This document shows positions 31,693-43,470 of a stretch of 64,000 nucleotides of DNA, one piece after another. How positions within the stretch are numbered: the stretch's first letter is position 1; each line of letters opens with the position of its first letter. Source of the stretch: Siphonodentalium dalli. Taxonomy: Eukaryota > Mollusca > Scaphopoda > Gadilida > Siphonodentaliidae. Under the pieces are notes generated by a model. That model was given only the letters and a program-made list of their open reading frames with translations. It was not told the origin of the DNA and searched no databases. The position numbers and the translations under genes were made by a program. The stretch is taken from NCBI GenBank assembly GCA_032622095.1, contig CP136069.1, positions 40,214,194 to 40,278,193 on the forward strand. Direction: 5' to 3'.

Positions 31693-31800
31693 AGGTTGGC
31701 CAGCTTGATAGCCCAGTGGTTAGCTCGTTCAGCTTGTAATGCTCTCATCAGCGATAGTATTTCACCGCTTACCACTGAACTATTGAGTTCGGGCAACAGT
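31693..31800 (+). repeat. Possible tRNA-derived SINE relic
   Basis: TAGCCCAGTGGTTAGCTCG fits a pol III A box (TRGCNNAGYGG). GAGTTCGGGCAAC about 78 bp later is a weak B box. No cloverleaf is complete, so a functional tRNA is not claimed. Confidence 0.3.
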
Positions 31801-32310
31801 TGCTTGGTCTTCAATGCATTTTCTGGGACATATAATGCTCTTTGAAAGGTAGTTCAGGTACATGTATTTATCAACCTATTTCATTACCAGGGAAAAATTC
31901 AAAAGTGAATGTTATAAGCAGCATTTTGGAGTGCAAACCGCCATGTGCTTTTAAAACAGAAAGCACATTTGGCAGCAATAAATCGACAAGTTTGGTCTAA
32001 AATAAACTTTTGATATCCCATCTCCCAAACAAAACAAAATTGGGAGCTTCAAAATGTCCTGCCTAAATCTATATGGACCTACATTGACGCTCTAGCCAAA
32101 CCGGGTCTAAGGGGGAAATTGTGGTCTTTCAGTGGCTAGCTGATTTGGTGAGATATGCATACAATCAAACTACCCAGTTACCAAGTGGACTACAAGCTGA
32201 CCAGTGGAATGGCTATTGGCATGCCCCCAATTAACACAAACATATTATTATAAAATTAACAAGTTCTTTTTAGTTTCTATAGAAACTTATTTATAATTTT
32301 ATTTTTATTT

Positions 32311-33139
32311 TGAGCTCAACTTGACATGGGCTGGCATTCATCATCCTTGCGTGCATGCATCCATCCATCTGTGCATCAAAATTTCCTTCATAACGCCCTA
32401 CAGGTCACATCCCTCATTTGATCTTCACCAAATTTCATGTTTCTTCAGTGTGATTCAAATTTGAATCCGTCAGTACAGTCTACAGCCCGTATTTATGGCC
32501 GGTCATTATGGAATTTACTCTTTGTATGACTAACGCCTTGGGCACACCCTACAGGCCGCATCTCTCATCCGATCATCACCAAACTCTAGATCTTCAGGGT
32601 GACCTCTAGATGGGAGCCTCCTATTTTCACTGAAATTTGTTGAAAAACATGGTCAGCACCAGCCATCTTGGATTTCAAATTTGAATCCATTGGCATACCC
32701 TGCAGCCCGCATTTATTGGAGAATTTATTTGAAAATTTACAGGCATGTTTAGAATCACCTTCAGATGAGAGCTATCATATTTGAATAATTTTCTATGAAA
32801 AACATGGCCACCAGCAGCCATCTTGGATTTTCCTCTTTGCATGACTAAACAATTTGCACATCCTACAGACCACATCCCTTATCTGATGATCACCAAACTA
32901 CATATGGATCTTTGGGGTGACCTCTAGATGGGAGCCTCCTATTTTGACCGAAATTCATTGAAAAACATGGCTTCCATCATGGAATTTACTCTTTGTATGA
33001 CCACATCCGTCATCCGATCGTCACCAAATTCATATGGATCTTCAGGGTGACTTCTAGTTTAATTTCCTTCTTCTTTATCATTATATTCATTGCTTAGCAA
33101 AAAACTTACTCCTTCCCAAGTTGAGCTACAGTGTCATCT
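32311..33139. mobile_element. AGCTCAACTT cassette, ~0.8 kb, in intron 4
   Basis: Left GAGCTCAACTTGACATGG, right AAGTTGAGCTACAGTGTCAT. Between them are four diverged ~190-bp units (ACATGG, CAGCCATCTTGGATT, TTTGCATGACTAA). Confidence 0.75.
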
Positions 33140-33189
33140 GCCAATTTGGGGATTCAGTTTCTCTATATGCATAATCTAATTGCCCAATG

Positions 33190-33385
33190 GGTGCACATCA
33201 CCGTCTCCACCATCCTGGAACTTAAATCTGAGTCTAGGTCTCCATAGCAGATGAGGCCATGCAGAATGAGGTCACCAGAGAATGAATTAGGTGATGCTAG
33301 CATGCTGTGCGGGTTAGCGTCACTTAATTCCCCCTCTGGGGGACCTCATTCTGCAAATGTCCAGCACCATATATTGAGGCCTGTT
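33190..33385. mobile_element. GAGGTCC fold-back element (P4), one module
   Basis: GAATGAGGTCACCAGAGAAT and CCCTCTGGGGGACCTCATTC are inverted around GCTAGCATGCTGTGCGGG. It ends ATATTGAGGCC. Confidence 0.7.
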
Positions 33386-33433
33386 TACAGCTCCACCCAT
33401 TATTGAACTGATTGTTTAACATTTTTATTTCAG

Positions 33434-34037
33434 TTCATAGATTTCAGTACAGATTTCTTGAAGACAAATGCCTTGCCACTCACCAACATAGCTAAATTTA
33501 ATAACCTGTTTAAAACAAAACCAAAAACAGCCAACAAAACTTCTCTTCCAAATGGTTCAACACAGCAAGGAGTTGCCGAGAGCGGGAACACTGGACTGCA
33601 AAACAAGAGTTCTAAACCTGTGAACTGTTCGAGTCAAGGAAAAGATAACCTGTGCCCAGGGCAAGCTTCTGCCGTAACTACTGGGCGTTCATCAGAAATA
33701 CCAAAACTGATGGACTTACAAACGAAACCTGGTGCAAATGTGAACTGTCCTGCTCACAACATTCCGAAGCTCATGGAAATCAATAGTCATGTTCCTAAAC
33801 TTATGGCAATTAATGCAAAGAAACGATCAGTGGAAACTGCTCATGTTAATGGTTCCACTAAGCAATCTACTTCTCCAAAGTCGATACAGCTTTGCACGAA
33901 GGGAAAAAAGCAGAGAATATGGACTGACTTATTGCAGTTTGTTCGTTCTTCTGAATCTGAGCCACCGCCACCTTTGCTGAAAGATTGGGAGATAGTAGTT
34001 GCCGATTCTAGTGTAAATCTGAATCGTAAATGTGATG
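33434..34037 (+). CDS. NKRF-like gene, coding exon 5: linker with three PKLM motifs
   Basis: Acceptor TTATTTCAG, donor GATG|GTAGGT (phase 1). Residues ~826-1026 are mostly disordered, Lys/Asn/Ser-rich linker. From about residue 913 there are three repeats: IPKLMDL, IPKLMEI and VPKLMAI. Near the end WTDLLQFVRSSE, a PPPP run and DWEIVV sit where vertebrate NKRF has its G-patch, but without the glycines. No catalytic motif is seen. Confidence 0.85.
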
Positions 34038-34249
34038 GTAGGTACTAAGATGTTTGCATTTCTGGTGACAATCCTATAGCTCATAAGTATAACTTCTTTA
34101 CACAGGTTGATATATGTTTTGAATTAGGCCATTCAGAGTCAAATTTCTGTTTCTCAGGCCCACGCTCATGGTCCCGAAACAATGCATTTTATTTGTGTTT
34201 GGTCTGTCTGGGAAAGTTTTTTATTTGTACAAAATAAATGTGGAATGTT

Positions 34250-34600
34250 TTTTAGCTCAACTTGATGAAGTCAAGTTTTAGCTATTGCCATGGGTTGGCA
34301 TCTGTCATTCGTATGTCCATCCATCCATTTTTCCAGGTGCACATTTGAGGGATGTTTAGGATTACCTCTAGATGGAAGCTGTCAAATTTGAACAATTTTC
34401 AATGAAAAACATGGCCGCCAGCATGTATTTTACTCTTCACATGACTAAATCATTTGTCACACCCTAACCAGTATATCCCTCATCCGATCATCACCAAACT
34501 TTGTATGGATTTTCGGGGTGACGTCTAGATGGGAGCCATAATTTTTTTCCGAAATTCGTTAAACAACATGGGCGCCAGCAGCCATCTGGTATTTGTCCCC
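34250..34600. repeat. Left part of an AGCTCAACTT cassette in intron 5
   Basis: Starts AGCTCAACTTGATGAAGTCA with TTTTAGCTATTGCCATGG. Two diverged units follow, then the sequence switches at CAGCCATCT to a different repeat. Confidence 0.7.
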
Positions 34601-35260
34601 CAAATATTTTTTGGGGGACTATTAAAATAGCCGGTGTCCATCTGTCCTTCCGGAATGAGACCAAATTTGGTATGTGAGTTTATCAGCACAAAACACAGGT
34701 CAAGTTCACATATGAGTTTGGTCTGGCCATTTTTGTTATGGTCCCTTTTAAAATTATAATCTGTCTGTATGACCGTTGTGTTCGGTCCGCCTATTTTTGC
34801 CAGAGGTATGACCCCTTTTCGACTTAGATTTTTTGTCTTTTTGAGGTTTTCGGATGATAACTTTAGTTTGTGATTGGATCTGAACCAAATTTGGTATGTC
34901 AGGTTATCAGTTCCAAATACAGGTCAAGTTTGAATATGGGTTATGTCTGCTCATTTTCCTAGAGTTATGGTCTTTGTTTACTTAGAATTTGCCGATTATT
35001 TTGGTTTCCGGATGATAACTTAGTTTGGTATGTGGATTAACCACATGAAGATACAGGTCAAGTTCGAATTTGGGTTTGGTCTGCCCATTTTTGCTGGAGT
35101 TTTTGTCGACTCAAAATTTGCTGATTTTTTTTTCCGGATGATATCTTTACTTTTAGTTAACTGATTGTTTTTAAATTCAACTAAATCTCTTGATATTTGA
35201 TTTGTTGTTCAAATTTCAGAAGACAAAGGCCAAGTTTGAATTTGGTCACAGTCCGATGAA
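34600..35260. repeat. GTCCCCCAAATATTTTTTGG hairpin and ~160-200-bp degenerate repeat
   Basis: A palindrome, TCCCCCAAAT then ATTTTTTGGGGGA, leads into about three diverged copies containing CCAAATTTGGTATGT, ACAGGTCAAGTT and TGCCCATTTTTG. No coding potential. Confidence 0.6.
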
Positions 35261-35710
35261 TTTTGACAGAGTTAAAAAAAGCTATCCTTACTAAAAAGCC
35301 TCTTTTTCCGGGGCATCGTGGTCGGCGACCTTTTATTCAAATTTGAATCCATCCGCACTCCCCGCAGCCAGCATTTATTGGAGAATTGGATTTTGGATCC
35401 CCACAGCAATGGGCCTACAACCTCAAGTTTGGTATGGTTTTCATAGGTCCTCAATTTTATTCACCCTGATAAGTAGAATTCAGTTGCCAACCTATGAATT
35501 AACATCAAACACGGCATGCTAGAGCAACGTGATTTGTGGAATCCGCCAGTTCAAGGGTCATTCATATACCGACGATGGTCAACGTGTGAATATACCCCTT
35601 ATGTGTCGCTCACATTCTCTTCAACCCCACTGTCAAGTGTGATGGGAGGACATGATAAATTGAAAGTGGAAGTGTATCCAAACCTTGAAATTGTGTGTCT
35701 GATATTTTCA

Positions 35711-36120
35711 TAATGAGGTCTCAAGAGTGTGAGGAGAATTCAGTGAAGCTAACCTGCACAGTGGGCTAGCATCACCAAATTCACCCTCTGGGGACCTCAT
35801 TATGTTTTGGCCTCATCTTTTGGGAAGTACCTATAGTCTCAAATTAACATTGTTTTGGTAACTTTTTCTGAAGTGTTCAGTTTTTATATCCCCTAATTTG
35901 CAGAAGATAAAATGCATATTAATCGAGGTGAATAATGGTGAACATCGCCAACTTCAATCTGATCCTGGGACTCCCATAGCAGTTGGCACCTAAGCAGAAT
36001 AAGGTTCCCAGAGGGTGAATATGGTGATGCTGTGTGGATAGCGTCGCTAAATTCACCTTCTGGGGACCTCATTCTGCAAATGTCAAGACACTCTATTTCA
36101 ATGCTTGGTTGTAATGGACC
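35711..36120. mobile_element. GAGGTCC double fold-back element (P4) in intron 5
   Basis: Module one at about 35711-35802 and module two at about 35996-36078, separated by the shared GCAGAAGATAAAATGCAT spacer word. Confidence 0.7.
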
Positions 36121-36241
36121 TGATTGCTTGTTACAACTTACAACCAGATGTTGGGTCAAATATTGTTATCCTTCATTATGAGTTTTCATGAAGGCCGCCC
36201 GGTGTAACTTTTTTTTTATTTACGGTTATTCATCATTTAAG

Positions 36242-36639
36242 GACAAGAAGCACAGAAAAAATCAGGCTTGAAAATGGCTGCCTCAAATACGTCACAGGGA
36301 GACAACTCTAATCAACAAATACCATATCCACAAGAGACATTGAATATAACATTGAGGCTGATGGATTTATTTGCTCAGTATTCCGATGATAGTGATACAT
36401 TAATCCTGGGACCAGTGATTCCTAGTGAGTGTCGTTCGCTCATTGCGAACAAAAGCAATAAAATTCACTATAAATGGCAATATGTGAGTACGGAGAGTTA
36501 CACATGCTTTTATATGATTCTGCAACACAGAGTATCGCCGAATGAAATGGTGAATCGGGTTAAAGAAAAGAAACAGAATCTAAATTACAGGCTCGTTCAT
36601 AAATCAGAGCTATCATTTATGTTGCTCAATAACCAATGA
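36242..36639 (+). CDS. NKRF-like gene, terminal coding exon 6: R3H-like domain
   Basis: The acceptor is CATTTAAG; the exon joins in phase 1 and ends at TGA (36637-36639). Residues ~1055-1150 run from NITLRLMDLFAQYS and IPSECRSLI to ILQHRVSPNEMV and NYRLVHK. This matches the layout of the NKRF R3H end (helix, ER-x2-I segment, variable loop, then a 'sP-x-E-hh' helix and Y-x-LV strand). The Arg and His of a classical R-x3-H pair are not in standard spacing, so nucleic-acid binding is inferred. AATAAA (36639-36644) overlaps the stop codon's last base, allowing a very short 3' UTR. Confidence 0.8.
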
Positions 36640-36654
36640 ATAAATGGAAGCAGC

Positions 36655-36975
36655 AAGCCTCAAAATATTTAGCTGGACATTTACAGAATGATGTTCCCCC
36701 GCATGGTGAATTTAGTGACGTAACCCGCATCACTAGTCACCATTAGTCACTTCGATTATGCATTTTATCTTCTGCAAATTAGCAACTCAACAGAAGGGAA
36801 TAAGTCACTGAAGACAATGTTAATTTGAGAATATAGATACATCCCAGAAGATGAGGCCAAAGCAGAATTAGGTCCCCAAAAGGTTAATCTGGTGATGCTG
36901 GCCCAATTTGCGGGATAGCATCACTAAATTCACCCTCTAGGGACCTCATTTTGCAAATGACAGACAAGCTTTTTG
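36655..36975. mobile_element. GAGGTCC fold-back element (P4) downstream of NKRF-like gene
   Basis: Left CCTCAAAATATTTAGCTGG, then a degraded left module and a right module (AGGTCCCCAAAAGG to CACCCTCTAGGGACCTCAT). It lies within 20 bases of the gene's stop codon, so it may be part of the transcript. Confidence 0.65.
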
Positions 36976-37019
36976 CGGGCTTGAAGATAAGAAAGCACAT
37001 GAATGTGTGATAGAGAATT

Positions 37020-37505
37020 AAAGGTACTCAATCCGTAAAGAGGGTCCCCATCTCAACAGATTCCAACAACAACAATCCGATCAGAGGGTCCTATATTACT
37101 ATTTCTTTGGCTTTGGGGGTAAAAAATATTTGATTCGAGTCGAGGAACCCATCAAACAAAGCTCAGAGTTATTAGATATTGATTTTTGAAATTTGTTAAC
37201 TGCTCAAGATGAGTACTAATAACTGCCGTCAATTTGGTAATCTGCTCGAGATTTTACGCCAAAACTCTATTCAAACAGACAAGGATGGATAACTCTATAA
37301 TCAAGTGGTAATAATAACGAAATTTTGACTGTCTTCTGGGCCAGAAAGAATTCCCGATAATGAAAAATAATAGATTTCTAAAATCGATATCTAACAAATC
37401 TGAGCTTTGATGGGTGACTTCCTCGACTCGAATCAAATATTTTTGACCCCCGAAGCCATTGAAATAGTAATTGAGAGGAGTTTTATCGGATTGAGTACCT
37501 TTAAC
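37020..37505. mobile_element. Palindromic R4 element
   Basis: AAAGGTACTCAATCCG at the left and CGGATTGAGTACCTTT at the right are inverted. So are GGCTTTGGGGGTAAAAAATA and TATTTTTGACCCCCGAAGCC. This is the only copy here with both arms, so it shows that R4 is a fold-back MITE of ~485 bp. Confidence 0.8.
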
Positions 37506-37951
37506 CGATTTTGACTGAAAATGTTTAGAAGGGTATAATGTGTTATTTCTTGCTCAAATTCAATTTTCAAATCATGGATCAGCCACTGCTGCAAAACCTA
37601 TCTAAGGTGAAAAAAGTAATATGAGTATTAGATTTATTATTATTGTATATTGAATGAAAGGTATTTACTATCTTTTTGATGTTATACCAATATTAGAGAG
37701 ATTCTGCTTGTAGATTGTGGCTTGTAGGCATTAGAGTCGATTAGACTGCCATTTTGGGTTGATTCCCATTCACATACATTGTTTACTCTTGTTGGGAGAT
37801 GCCAGTAGTTCAGACTTAGTTTGAGTATGGTGACTCGTGATTGACCTTTCGAATGTATAACCAGTTATAACTATTTTTTAAATTGCCAAAAGTTCTTTAA
37901 ACTACATCTTCAATAGATTATTTTGTTTATTCTCATCACCTAAAGAATACA
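37506..37951. other. Gene-free stretch
   Basis: AT-rich, with nothing recognised. Confidence 0.35.
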
Positions 37952-38166
37952 TACAGTAATGCCCTAAATAATCGACTCCTTAACCACAGCAGAATTATTG
38001 GTAACTCTTCAGGATTTAGTCGGAAATATGACTTCTTGCCATTCATCGGAAAGCTCTGTGAGAGCTTTCCGATGAATGACAACAAGCCATATTTCCGACT
38101 AAATCCTGAAAAGTTACCCATAATTCTGCTGTGGTTAAGGAGTCAATTATTTAGGGCATTACTGTA
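37952..38166. mobile_element. Palindromic P1 MITE, with its right tail duplicated to 38221
   Basis: TACAGTAATGCCC to GGGCATTACTGTA. The 3' tail GGTTAAGGAGTCGATTATTT and the flank ACAGAGATCTTCAAA occur again at about 38168-38237, a ~55-bp tandem duplication across the element's end. Confidence 0.88.
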
Positions 38167-38416
38167 GGTACAGAGATCTTCAAACTGGTTAAGGAGTCGA
38201 TTATTTAGGGCACTAATGTAGGAACAGAGATCTTCAAAAGAGTTATCCTTCTGAAACCACACTCATTATTAGACTGTCCAGTAATGTTCGTAATTGGTGT
38301 AACAAGATGTCCTAATTGAAAATATATGCATTATTTCGTATTCATTGTCGCTTTGATATCCTGTCATTTACTTTATACTCTACAATCAAGCCTTGAGATA
38401 CATGTAGCCTGTCTGT

Positions 38417-38695
38417 TATTTGCAGAATGAGGTCCCCAAAGGGTGAATTTAGTGATGCTACCCCACACAGCAGGCTAACATCACTAAATTCCCCCTCTGG
38501 GGACCTCCCTGCGTAGGTATCATCTTCTGTGAAGTATATATAAGACTCAAATTAACATTGTTTTAGTTACTTTTTCCCTTCTGTTGAGTTTCTATATCCC
38601 CTAATTTGCAGAAGATAAAATGCATAATTGAGGTGCGGGATGGCATCATTAAATTCACCCTCTGGGGACCTCATTCTACAAATGTCAAGACACAC
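38417..38695. mobile_element. GAGGTCC double fold-back element (P4)
   Basis: Modules at about 38423-38510 and 38636-38690 around the CTAATTTGCAGAAGATAAAA spacer. Confidence 0.7.
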
Positions 38696-38865
38696 TATTT
38701 CAAGGCTTGGCAACAAGCGGAATCTCTCTATTATATTTCACTGTGCTACATTACAACATATATTTATACCACAGATGATTGTTTATAAATATACATCACT
38801 TGTATATACACTGAATGGTGAAGGTTTATACTATAATACAGCATTGATATATGTATGTTCAAAGG

Positions 38866-38925
38866 TACAGTAATGCCCTAATTAATCGACTTCTTAAGGA
38901 GTCGATCATTTAGAGCATTACTGTA
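38866..38925. mobile_element. Minimal 60-bp P1 MITE
   Basis: Only the two ~28-bp termini remain (TACAGTAATGCCCTAATTAA and TTTAGAGCATTACTGTA), with the rest of the palindrome lost. Confidence 0.85.
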
Positions 38926-40053
38926 TGAGGCATGGGCTCAATGGAATAAATTACTTCTTTCTTTCACTGTATTTCAAGTTTGTGGACATTCGATGTGAGT
39001 CATCCTTGTGTACTTTCCTTGGGTGCTGATTCATAGGCTATGCTGAGGAATCATTTAAGCATACCAATGTTGATAAATAAATTAAGAAATGAGTGGTAAA
39101 TAAATAAACAGATGGTTACACAAACATATTCCATTCAAAAAGTTGGTAAGTGTGATTTAAGCAGGTGACCCACACCCAGTGATCAGACATGGTATACATA
39201 TATACAATGCATATATTTCCTATATACAATGTATATACTACAGGTGAATACAATGCATAAACATTCCATAATGCACTGGCACAGGATCTTTAATCCTGCA
39301 CCAGCACAGCTCCCATCATGAAAAGGTTAACAGTTGTTTCCAATTGATATTTCTGTAATTTCAAGTGACATTTTCGATTACCCTGTAACAGTCCAACAAG
39401 AAAAAACACTCAAGCCTCATATAACCGTAGCTAATATCCCATACTTCATTTCAATTATCTAATTAAAACATTTCAGAAACATTTCTTTATTTGATTGTAA
39501 GTATATGAGCATATGATCTGGAACACTAGCCATAATTAGATACATGTAACCATCACGATCCGTGATACATAACGTGATACAGCATAACGTGATACATACC
39601 ATATCTGTCATCCTTATTTGGTATTACATGTAGTAGATTGTTATTTTATTCTTTAATTTTCTATTGATTGACAGCTAATTATTCAAAAGAGAACATTATA
39701 AATCAAAATTGTTGCATACATTTTCACTTTTGCACTACCTCTTGTCAGCATATTGTCGTTTTTGTTTCTCGACATTTCTGGTTTAATTTCATGTTGAACG
39801 TTGTGAGAGAATCACTTGTGATATTGTTAATTACTGTTATTATTATAACTTTAAAGATGTCCAGTCCAATTTTACACTCCTATATTACTTTCTTCGGTTT
39901 CAGGTGTGAAAAATATTATATGTGAGTTGAGAAACTGACCGCTCAATGCACAGAGTTATTAGATTTATATTTTTGAGATCTATTTTAATTTTCTATGCCT
40001 CAAATTAGATATATGGTGATGCCTGGTTCTATATGAGGCCAAATTCACATTTA
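38926..40053. other. Gene-free stretch with small repeats
   Basis: About 39255-39330 has the inverted GGATCTTTAATCCTGCACCA to CATGATGAAAAGG-type TTAA MITE end (related to 21480). About 39545-39600 has three CGTGATACA words, and about 39885-40030 an R4 fragment. No gene is seen. Confidence 0.45.
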
Positions 40054-40453
40054 TTAACCCTTTACCCAACAAACCGGCCAAAACCGGCCAAATAAAGCTT
40101 CAACAGCCTAAAATATCTTCGGTCTGTCTCAATAGAACCATACAAATATGGATATCATTGGAACCGGCTCATTGGCCACATTGTGATGGTTACAGTTATG
40201 CCCTGTGCCAATGCATTCTCTTATATATGCGAGTCGACCATAGGTCGCCTCGCATATATAAGAGAATGCATTGGCCTAAAAAAAATCTTTTTTTAACACT
40301 TTTTACCATTTTTTCTTACATTCTTTAACAATTTTATAATTTTTAATGTGTTAAGCCAATGCATTCTCTTATATATGCGAGGCGACCTATGGTCGACTCG
40401 CATATATAAGAGAATGCATTGGCACAGGGCCCTCTTGTTGGGTAAAGGGTTAA
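40054..40453. mobile_element. Complete piggyBac-like TTAA MITE (P2), 400 bp
   Basis: TTAACCCTTTACCCAACA and TGTTGGGTAAAGGGTTAA are inverted ends, with TTAA as the target. Two strong internal hairpins, each built on GCCAATGCATTCTCTTATAT and its inverse, lie at about 40203-40277 and 40354-40427. Confidence 0.9.
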
Positions 40454-40806
40454 TAATTGTGCTGAAGTGCAATTCAATTGCACCACAACCTTATTGAAGT
40501 GCAATTCAACGAAAGAGAAGTCAATTGTGCTCATGTGCAATTCAATTGTGTTCAAGCGCAATTAATGTTCCTATCTCAGACCCCTGCCAGATGACTAGTT
40601 AGCCCTCTGGACTCATTCTGATTGTAAGACCAAACTATTAATGTGCTATTCTTAGCCAATTGGGATATTTAAATATTACTCAGAGGGAGGGTTACCCAGT
40701 TACCATACATAAATGCGCTTCAGCGCAATTCAATTGCTCTTCAACACAGTTGGATAATGCTTCAGTACAATTAAATTGCACTCCTGTCCAATTATTAATA
40801 ATTGTG
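40454..40806. repeat. Degenerate GCAATTCAATTGC repeat
   Basis: At least eight GTGCAATTCAATTG-like words lie in both orientations, bounded by TTAATAATTGTG at each edge. Non-coding. Confidence 0.65.
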
Positions 40807-41029
40807 AATTTCGCCACCCATGTGGTTCAAATTGAATTCCCCAGCACATTTCATCACAAATTTACACAAACATCTTCTTTTACGTGTGATTGGCATGGTA
40901 TTATAACATGTCTATTTTCATGAATAAAACATGAATACTGAATCTGAAATAAGTACAACTATGTAGCCACATGCCATAACATGGCGATAATTTTCGTCAT
41001 CTTTTATTTTGAAAATAATTTCCGATATT

Positions 41030-41140
41030 CCAAAGCCACTGCGATCCATGATCTTGCGCGGCCTCCCAAACTCTCATTATATATTTTAAATAAAATATCT
41101 TTACCCCGAAGCCAAAGAAAGAGAAAATTAGGGATGTTAA
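41030..41140. repeat. R4 family fragment
   Basis: ATATCTTTACCCCGAAGCCA and neighbouring words match the R4 copies at 52030 and 52880. Confidence 0.55.
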
Positions 41141-43342
41141 AATGGACACGGTCAGTAGCCCGTTTATATATAACCATGGGTATATGCGAGAAATACACAA
41201 TAAAAATACACTCCACAGTTTAGATCGATAAGCCTTGCCCTGTGTATTTTGATGTTGTGTTTTTTGACAATCGGTCTTCCGTATCATTTCAACAACACAA
41301 TTATTATCTTACTTGCAGTACGACTTTACCATGTGATCGCCACGGAAGTGTTTTCATTCAGAGTATGGTCAATATATTGCAGACGGTGCAGTGCAGTGTA
41401 TTCTCGGATAGAAAACAAATGGGTATTCCGAAAGCAGAAACTAAGTCGCGAGGGGCACCCCTGGTTGAGTCTGGGAAATTTGGCACTCGGGACTTGGCTA
41501 GAGTGTTTGCGTTGGGGTGGTCTCCACCTTGGAATTTCCAACTGCACCCCAACCCATTGAACCACACAAAACTCACAAGTTTGCATAATTAAATTTGCCA
41601 CCCCCCCCCCCCCCCCCCCCAGTGCTTTGATTATTCCCAAATTTTCCCTCACAGACTACTAGTTGCTAGCCTATTCTAAATGGACCAGTAGTCTTGTGGC
41701 CACTGATCATGTAGGGGGATGAAAAGGATGGTTCGGCCCAGTATGACCTTAAAAAATCCTAACATCTAATGGTATAATGCCAGACAAATTTACACCCTGT
41801 TTTATTTTTTCTTAAATTAATTAGGAAGTAACTACTGGCAAGGGCACAGAACACATGACAATCCTAGCATCTAGACCAGCCTCAAGCTTTCCAATTCGGG
41901 GAAATTTTTAACCTGACACTCACCCTTAGGTTTGAAAATTGCCAACTGATGGCCATTTCAGTCCAGAATTGGCAAATGAAAGGGAAATATGCAAACTACG
42001 AGAACAATTTGAACCTAATTTTGGTGTGAATTTTCCAATTAATGTTGCATTAGGTTTGACTACAGTTGGGGGGGGGGGGGGTAAGACCCCTGCATAACAA
42101 CCCCTGTCAACATGTCCCTGCTTGGGACCCCATGCTGCTAAGAGGGCGGTCTTGCATTCACTGAAGACGAGAAATCATTGATACTAAATTATGTTGGGGT
42201 GGCACTCGGGGAGGAGTCAGGGGGCTACATCCCACCACTGTCGGGGAGGGATAGCCACCCTTGTCTGTGAGATCTGCAATGGTCAACCCGGTAGCTAAAA
42301 CCCGACTTCTCCCCTGTCGGGGAATTGTATAGCCCCTGCATTGGTGATATCCTGGCACCACCCCTGTTTGAAATCATATAGAAATTTTAAAGGAGAAAAC
42401 CACATATGGAGCAGAAACAGCTCTCATAACCACAAAACTACACTAAAGACATCCCAATAAACCCAAATTGGATGCAGTCGCATATAGTATATAAATTATA
42501 TATGGTATCGTTCTGTTGGCCTCTCTATATCATAAATACGTTTTCTAAAAACCCTCAAACCAACTTAACGTGCGATTTCCCTGTGCTCCTGTTGCGCAAA
42601 TTCTAGTATAAAAAGTATGTCTATTTCCGACAAAGTCCAAAAGTAAATATGACCAGACAAGACATAAAAAACTCTAATCTCATTACCAATCCTGCAACAC
42701 CAGTCAAACATGATTACCTCTCAAAGCAATAACACCGGGCACCAGGTTACGGACAACCACAGGCACACACCTACCATGGATAAATACAGTCAAAAGAATG
42801 GCGTTTTTTTCGTATGGTTATATCTGGCTATACCCATGGTTATATATATCATCTGATCGGGTATCTTTAATAAAAATTTATTTCTTATAATTTCAATGGA
42901 GCAAACATTGAATTTGTATGAAATAAATTTAGCTTGAAGCATGTTCTGCGTGTCATATAAACTGTGCCTTAATGCATCTTTATCTGAGAATCAAAGTAAA
43001 CATCAGTAAATTACAGCTGTGATATCAGGCAAAAAGGTCTATTGTTAATCAATGTCATTTCTGTTGCATTTTTTCATATTCATATTTTATACTCAACGTT
43101 GTTGTTATACTAGTAATTGTTTGAAAAAAAATCAGTAAACTTTTGTTATTATATTCTCAAATATATATTTCCTTCTGTTTTGAAAAAGCTCGTTGTTTAT
43201 TTTTTGAAAAAAATGTTGGTAAAAATATTTCAATTTATTTTCATTGGGTTGTAAATTGACATTTATTAGTGACTTGCCCGTATTATTATGCATTGTTGAT
43301 AAAAATGCTATTGCTATGATTTTATGATATCAAGACCCAGAC
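41141..43342. other. Gene-free stretch with homopolymer C and G tracts
   Basis: A run of about 20 C lies at about 41600-41620 and about 15 G at about 42066-42080. Overlapping short frames at 41240-41650 on both strands share no family motif. Bases 43030-43260 are a diverged member of the repeat that makes up the 43471-44540 segment. Confidence 0.4.
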
Positions 43343-43423
43343 ATAAAAGAGGCCCCCACCCCCCCTTTTTCGTACGCCGTATTCCATGCCCTGTTATGAG
43401 GTACGCCGTATTCCGTCCTCTCT

Positions 43424-43470
43424 GGTAGGAGGTATTCGGTATTCCAAAAATACCGGTATTCGTACGTCGA
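43424..43470. repeat. 47-bp direct repeat, left side of insertion
   Basis: Matches 45190-45236 without visible difference (GGTAGGAGGTATTCGG to GTACGTCGA). It brackets the inserted block. Confidence 0.92.

Larger units (their letters stand above)
29305..33433 (+). other. Intron 4 of NKRF-like gene
   Basis: ~4.1 kb. It contains a double P1 MITE, an L2-like LINE, a possible tRNA-derived SINE relic and an AGCTCAACTT cassette (32311-33139), then a P4 fold-back (about 33190-33385). About 31012-31690 has no recognised gene, only two copies of ACGCTCTTTAT. Confidence 0.65.

Noticed and set aside
31693-31800. Functional tRNA gene
   Set aside because: Only a good A box and a poor, too distant B box; arms do not pair into a cloverleaf. 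Kept only as a possible SINE relic.
41240-41652. Overlapping 100-116-codon frames on both strands
   Set aside because: No motif, no splice context, and they end at the poly-C tract.
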